A DNA stretch of 64,000 nucleotides, taken from the NCBI RefSeq assembly GCF_900101765.1, contig NZ_LT627735.1:1900001-1964000 (forward strand), in the 5' to 3' direction. The notes under the pieces were generated by a model. It was not told the origin of the DNA. It was given only the letters and a program-made list of their open reading frames with translations, and searched no databases. Numbering within the stretch: the first letter of the stretch is position 1; each line of letters starts with the position of its first letter. Of this stretch, positions 61,056 through 64,000 are shown piece after piece. The translations under genes and the position numbers were made by a program. The DNA comes from Nonlabens sp. Hel1_33_55 (lineage in GTDB: Bacteria; Bacteroidota; Bacteroidia; Flavobacteriales; Flavobacteriaceae).

Positions 61056-63413
61056 ATGAATCAAATTACAAGCAATAGCAATTCTGGAAGACTTCATCAA
61101 GCATTTAGTTACATCAAGAAGCATCCCTTCAAATCGATTGGATGGTTGGTGCTTGCTGGTTTTTCTTTTGTGGTTTTGCTATTTCTAGGGACTTGGGCTG
61201 GCGCATTTGGTCATGTTCCCAATAGCAGTGAACTCGCCAAACTGGAAAATCCGGTAACCTCAACGGTTTACGGCAGCGATAAGAAACCCATCGCCTATTT
61301 CTACCTGCAAAATCGCAGCAATATTGATTCTACACAACTCAACCCATATCTAGTGCAAGCGCTGGTAGCTACTGAAGATGTTAGATTCTACGAGCATTCT
61401 GGAATTGATTATAGGAGCTATGGCCGCGTGTTTGTCAAATCGATTCTCATGCAACAGGGAAAAGGCGGTGGTAGTACGGTAACGCAACAGATTGCAAAAA
61501 ATGTTTTTGGCAGGAAGGAACTCTGGTTGCTTAGTACACCCATCAACAAAATGCGCGAGGTGATTATTGCTAAACGTCTAGAATCCATCTACTCAAAGGA
61601 TGAGTTGCTCCTTCTCTACTTCAACACGGTTTCTTTTGGTGAGAATTTATATGGAATCGAGAAAGCAGCACAAAGGTTTTTTAGTAAGACACCAGCGCAG
61701 CTCAATCTTTCAGAATGTGCGACACTGGTAGGTGTTTTGAAAGCACCATCGTACTACAACCCGAGGAAGAATCCGCAGAATTCTACCAATCGCCGTAATG
61801 TCGTGCTGCAGCAAATGGTAAAGAATAATGCCATTAAACAAGAAGAGGCAGACGCTGCCAAAACAGAAATCACACTCAAGTATAGTCCTGCCGAGAAGAA
61901 TTCATCGCTCTCTGGTTACTACAAAGAATACGTGCGAGCGGAATTTAACGCCTGGGCAGCAGAAAATCCAGATCCAGATGGTGCCATCTATGATTTAGAA
62001 GTCGACGGTCTCCAGGTTTATACCACGCTACAACCCAACATCCAGAAATATGCAGAACAGACGATGGAGCGCAACATGCAGCGCCTGCAAAAGTTGATGG
62101 ATCAAAACTGGACCAGCAAAACAACTGAAGGCGGCAAAGAAGCGTTCATCGCCAGCATCATGGCTCTCCAGCCCAAAATCATCCAGATGAAGGAAAATGG
62201 GATGAGCGACGAAGAAATTCTTGAATATTGGAAGTCCACCAAAAGCAGAAAATATTGGGAAATAGGCAAAGGCTTTGAGCCACGCCAGCAAAGTGTTGAG
62301 GATAGCATTATAGGTTCCATCATCAGGTTGCATACCGGTATTCTGGCGATGAATTCTCGTAGTGGTGCGATTCTAGGTTATCTAGGCGGCATTGATTATG
62401 GTTTCTCGCAGATTGATAATATCAAGGCAAAAAACCAAGTAGGTTCTACCTTCAAGCCTATCACTTATCTGACGGCGCTGGATCAGGGCATTGATCCTTG
62501 TGACTACTATAACAACTCACTGCGCACCTACAGTAAATACGAAGACTGGCAGCCTAAAAACAGCAGCGGTGGTTATGGCGGTAGTTATAGTTTGCATGGA
62601 GCATTAGCTAATAGTGTGAACACGGTTTCTGCAGCATTGCAGCTACAGGTTGGAGTAGATAATACGATTGATAAAGCACGCAAAATGGGAATCACCTCTG
62701 ACATTCCAGAAGTGCCGTCCATTGTGCTGGGAACCGCAAACATTAGCCTGATGGAGATGGTAACGGCTTATGCGAGCATTTCTAATGGAGGCAATAAAGT
62801 CAATCCGTATATGATCCAGCGCATTACTGAACAAGACGGTACCGTACTCTATGAGGCAAAACCTAAGTATGATGGCGGCGTTGCTTCTAGTGCGAGTATC
62901 AAGAAATTGCAACAAATGATGGGTGAAGTCCTGACTGAAGGTACTGGAGCGAGTTTTAGTCGTTATAATGTTCCCTATAATATTATTGGAAAAACTGGTA
63001 CTACCCAAAACAACGGTGATGGCTGGTTTATCGCGGCCTCACCAGAAGTGGTCATAGGTTCATGGGTTGGTGCCCGCGACAAGCGCGTTCATTTTGAAAA
63101 AACCTATATGGGAAGTGGTGCTAATACCGCCATGCCTATGGTGGCGTCAATGTTTAAAAGCCTGAGCAGCTGGTCACGTCCTATGTTGACAAATTTTGCT
63201 TACGAGAGACCTTATTTCCCATGTCCAGCATTTACAGATCAAGTAGCTTCTGAAGCGACCAATTATTACAAAACCGACAGTACCTATCTAGAAGGTTTGA
63301 GGATCAAAGACAGTTTATTGCTTGCGCCAGTAATGGTCGTGGATAGTCTTGTGGTTGACAGTTTAGATATTCAAGTGCCCGTAGTGCAGGAAGAGCCGGT
63401 CGATAACCAGTGA
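61056..63413 (+). CDS. Class A penicillin-binding protein (transglycosylase-transpeptidase)
   Basis: 785 residues from MNQITSNS; a longer frame reads through the promoter. A transmembrane helix (about 25-50) is followed by the GT51 glycosyltransferase domain (ATEDVRFYEHSGIDYRS, GGSTVTQQIAKN, KRLESIYSKDELLLLYFN) and the transpeptidase domain with the active-site SxxK in VGSTFKPITYL (about 475), SVN in ANSVNTVSA and KTGTTQNNGDGW. It polymerises and cross-links peptidoglycan outside the inner membrane. The C-terminal tail is short and unstructured. Confidence 0.95.
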   Translation: MNQITSNSNSGRLHQAFSYIKKHPFKSIGWLVLAGFSFVVLLFLGTWAGAFGHVPNSSELAKLENPVTSTVYGSDKKPIAYFYLQNRSNIDSTQLNPYLVQALVATEDVRFYEHSGIDYRSYGRVFVKSILMQQGKGGGSTVTQQIAKNVFGRKELWLLSTPINKMREVIIAKRLESIYSKDELLLLYFNTVSFGENLYGIEKAAQRFFSKTPAQLNLSECATLVGVLKAPSYYNPRKNPQNSTNRRNVVLQQMVKNNAIKQEEADAAKTEITLKYSPAEKNSSLSGYYKEYVRAEFNAWAAENPDPDGAIYDLEVDGLQVYTTLQPNIQKYAEQTMERNMQRLQKLMDQNWTSKTTEGGKEAFIASIMALQPKIIQMKENGMSDEEILEYWKSTKSRKYWEIGKGFEPRQQSVEDSIIGSIIRLHTGILAMNSRSGAILGYLGGIDYGFSQIDNIKAKNQVGSTFKPITYLTALDQGIDPCDYYNNSLRTYSKYEDWQPKNSSGGYGGSYSLHGALANSVNTVSAALQLQVGVDNTIDKARKMGITSDIPEVPSIVLGTANISLMEMVTAYASISNGGNKVNPYMIQRITEQDGTVLYEAKPKYDGGVASSASIKKLQQMMGEVLTEGTGASFSRYNVPYNIIGKTGTTQNNGDGWFIAASPEVVIGSWVGARDKRVHFEKTYMGSGANTAMPMVASMFKSLSSWSRPMLTNFAYERPYFPCPAFTDQVASEATNYYKTDSTYLEGLRIKDSLLLAPVMVVDSLVVDSLDIQVPVVQEEPVDNQ

Positions 63414-63468
63414 TATTTGGATTGATGAATTATTACCATTGAAAATATCCGCCATAAAACTGAATCCT

Positions 63469-63984
63469 ATGAAACGTTTATTCATTATCTCACTATTAGT
63501 TCTCGCTGCCAGCTGCGAGCATATGGATCCCAACATATCTGCAGAACGTACCGTAGAGCAACAATCACTTTCTGAAGCTCAAATCAGGCCGCTTGATAGC
63601 ACTATGGCTCGTCAAAAGGTATACGTTCCCATCTATTCTGACATCTATCAAAAAAGCCGCTATGATCGTACCTATCTCACGGCAACCTTTAGTATTCGTA
63701 ATACCAGCGAGCGTGATTCCCTATTTTTGAATAGGGTGGATTATTTTGATACACGCGGTACAAAGGTGCGCGACTATATTGACAAAACGATTTATCTACA
63801 GCCTTTAGAAACTATTGAATTCATAATTGAAGAGAACGATACTTTGGGTGGATCTGGTGCCAACTTCATGCTGGAATGGTACGGCAAGAAAACCATGCGT
63901 CCCGTATTTCAGGCCGTTATGATTGGTGGACTGGGCAACAAGGTATTCTCCTTCACTACAGAAGGTGTTGCCGTGGATGAGTGA
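63469..63984 (+). CDS. DUF3124 lipoprotein
   Basis: 171 residues with a lipoprotein signal (LLVLAASC, Cys at 16). The rest matches DUF3124: VYVPIYSDIYQ, TATFSIRNTS, YFDTRGTKVRDYID and LEWYGKKTMRPVFQAVMIG. Such proteins are envelope lipoproteins of unknown function. I start at the ATG giving MKRLFIIS, which gives a proper signal; a frame 30 nt longer does not. It lies 55 bp after the penicillin-binding protein and may share its transcript. Confidence 0.82.
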   Translation: MKRLFIISLLVLAASCEHMDPNISAERTVEQQSLSEAQIRPLDSTMARQKVYVPIYSDIYQKSRYDRTYLTATFSIRNTSERDSLFLNRVDYFDTRGTKVRDYIDKTIYLQPLETIEFIIEENDTLGGSGANFMLEWYGKKTMRPVFQAVMIGGLGNKVFSFTTEGVAVDE

Positions 63985-64000
63985 TAGTTGTTCTAAGGTT

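Overview
The window is a compact, roughly 40% GC stretch of a Bacteroidota chromosome, most probably from a marine Flavobacteriaceae. Supporting signs are promoter boxes of the TAnnTTTG type, small lipoproteins, surface proteins carrying the QVGIGT module, a gamma-type his operon with fused hisB and hisIE, and many family-typical proteins (RsfS, FtsH, an LpxK-Nif3-coiled-coil run, GSCFA-free envelope genes). The genus cannot be fixed from sequence alone. A 16-bp palindrome, CGCTTTCGCGAAAGCG, occurs 21 times and reminds me of Nonlabens-like genomes, but that is recollection and not evidence. I see no tRNA, rRNA, CRISPR array, insertion sequence or prophage.

Layout. Positions 1-9.6 kb hold housekeeping genes: an rluD fragment, a PASTA protein, ddl, coaD, an M14 peptidase, a Nudix hydrolase, pyrE, birA, rsfS and ftsH. 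Positions 9.6-28 kb hold phospholipid genes (cdsA, psd), valS, murB, lipA, gap, a TPR hybrid kinase, lpxK, a Nif3-like protein, msrA and an Nramp-related transporter. Positions 29-46 kb form an amino-acid island: asnB, then the trp operon (trpE, a lipoprotein, trpGDCFBA), then the complete his operon (hisGDCBHAF-IE). Positions 46-51.6 kb are accessory: an Old Yellow Enzyme, a TetR regulator, two QVGIGT surface proteins (the first frameshifted) and an AraC regulator. Positions 51.7-56.4 kb form a cyanophycin cluster: isoaspartyl peptidase, cyanophycinase and cyanophycin synthetase. The rest holds a large BNR-repeat protein, a MarC protein, a class A penicillin-binding protein and a DUF3124 lipoprotein.

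The most interesting system is the amino-acid island. Each of its three transcription units starts with a Bacteroidota promoter. Exactly 7 nt after the -7 box comes a tiny reading frame rich in the cognate amino acid (six Asn codons before asnB, three Trp before trpE, four His before hisG), and then a terminator-like hairpin. This predicts three ribosome-mediated attenuators translated from nearly leaderless mRNAs; an Asn leader before asnB is the least expected.

The second signal is the 21-copy palindrome. It lies in all three reading phases of 17 coding positions (as AFAKA, LSRKR or RFRES) and in four intergenic sites, including the trp and his promoters. Its spacing looks unusually even. 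Other short hairpin repeats fill almost every gap inside the otherwise overlapping trp and his genes.
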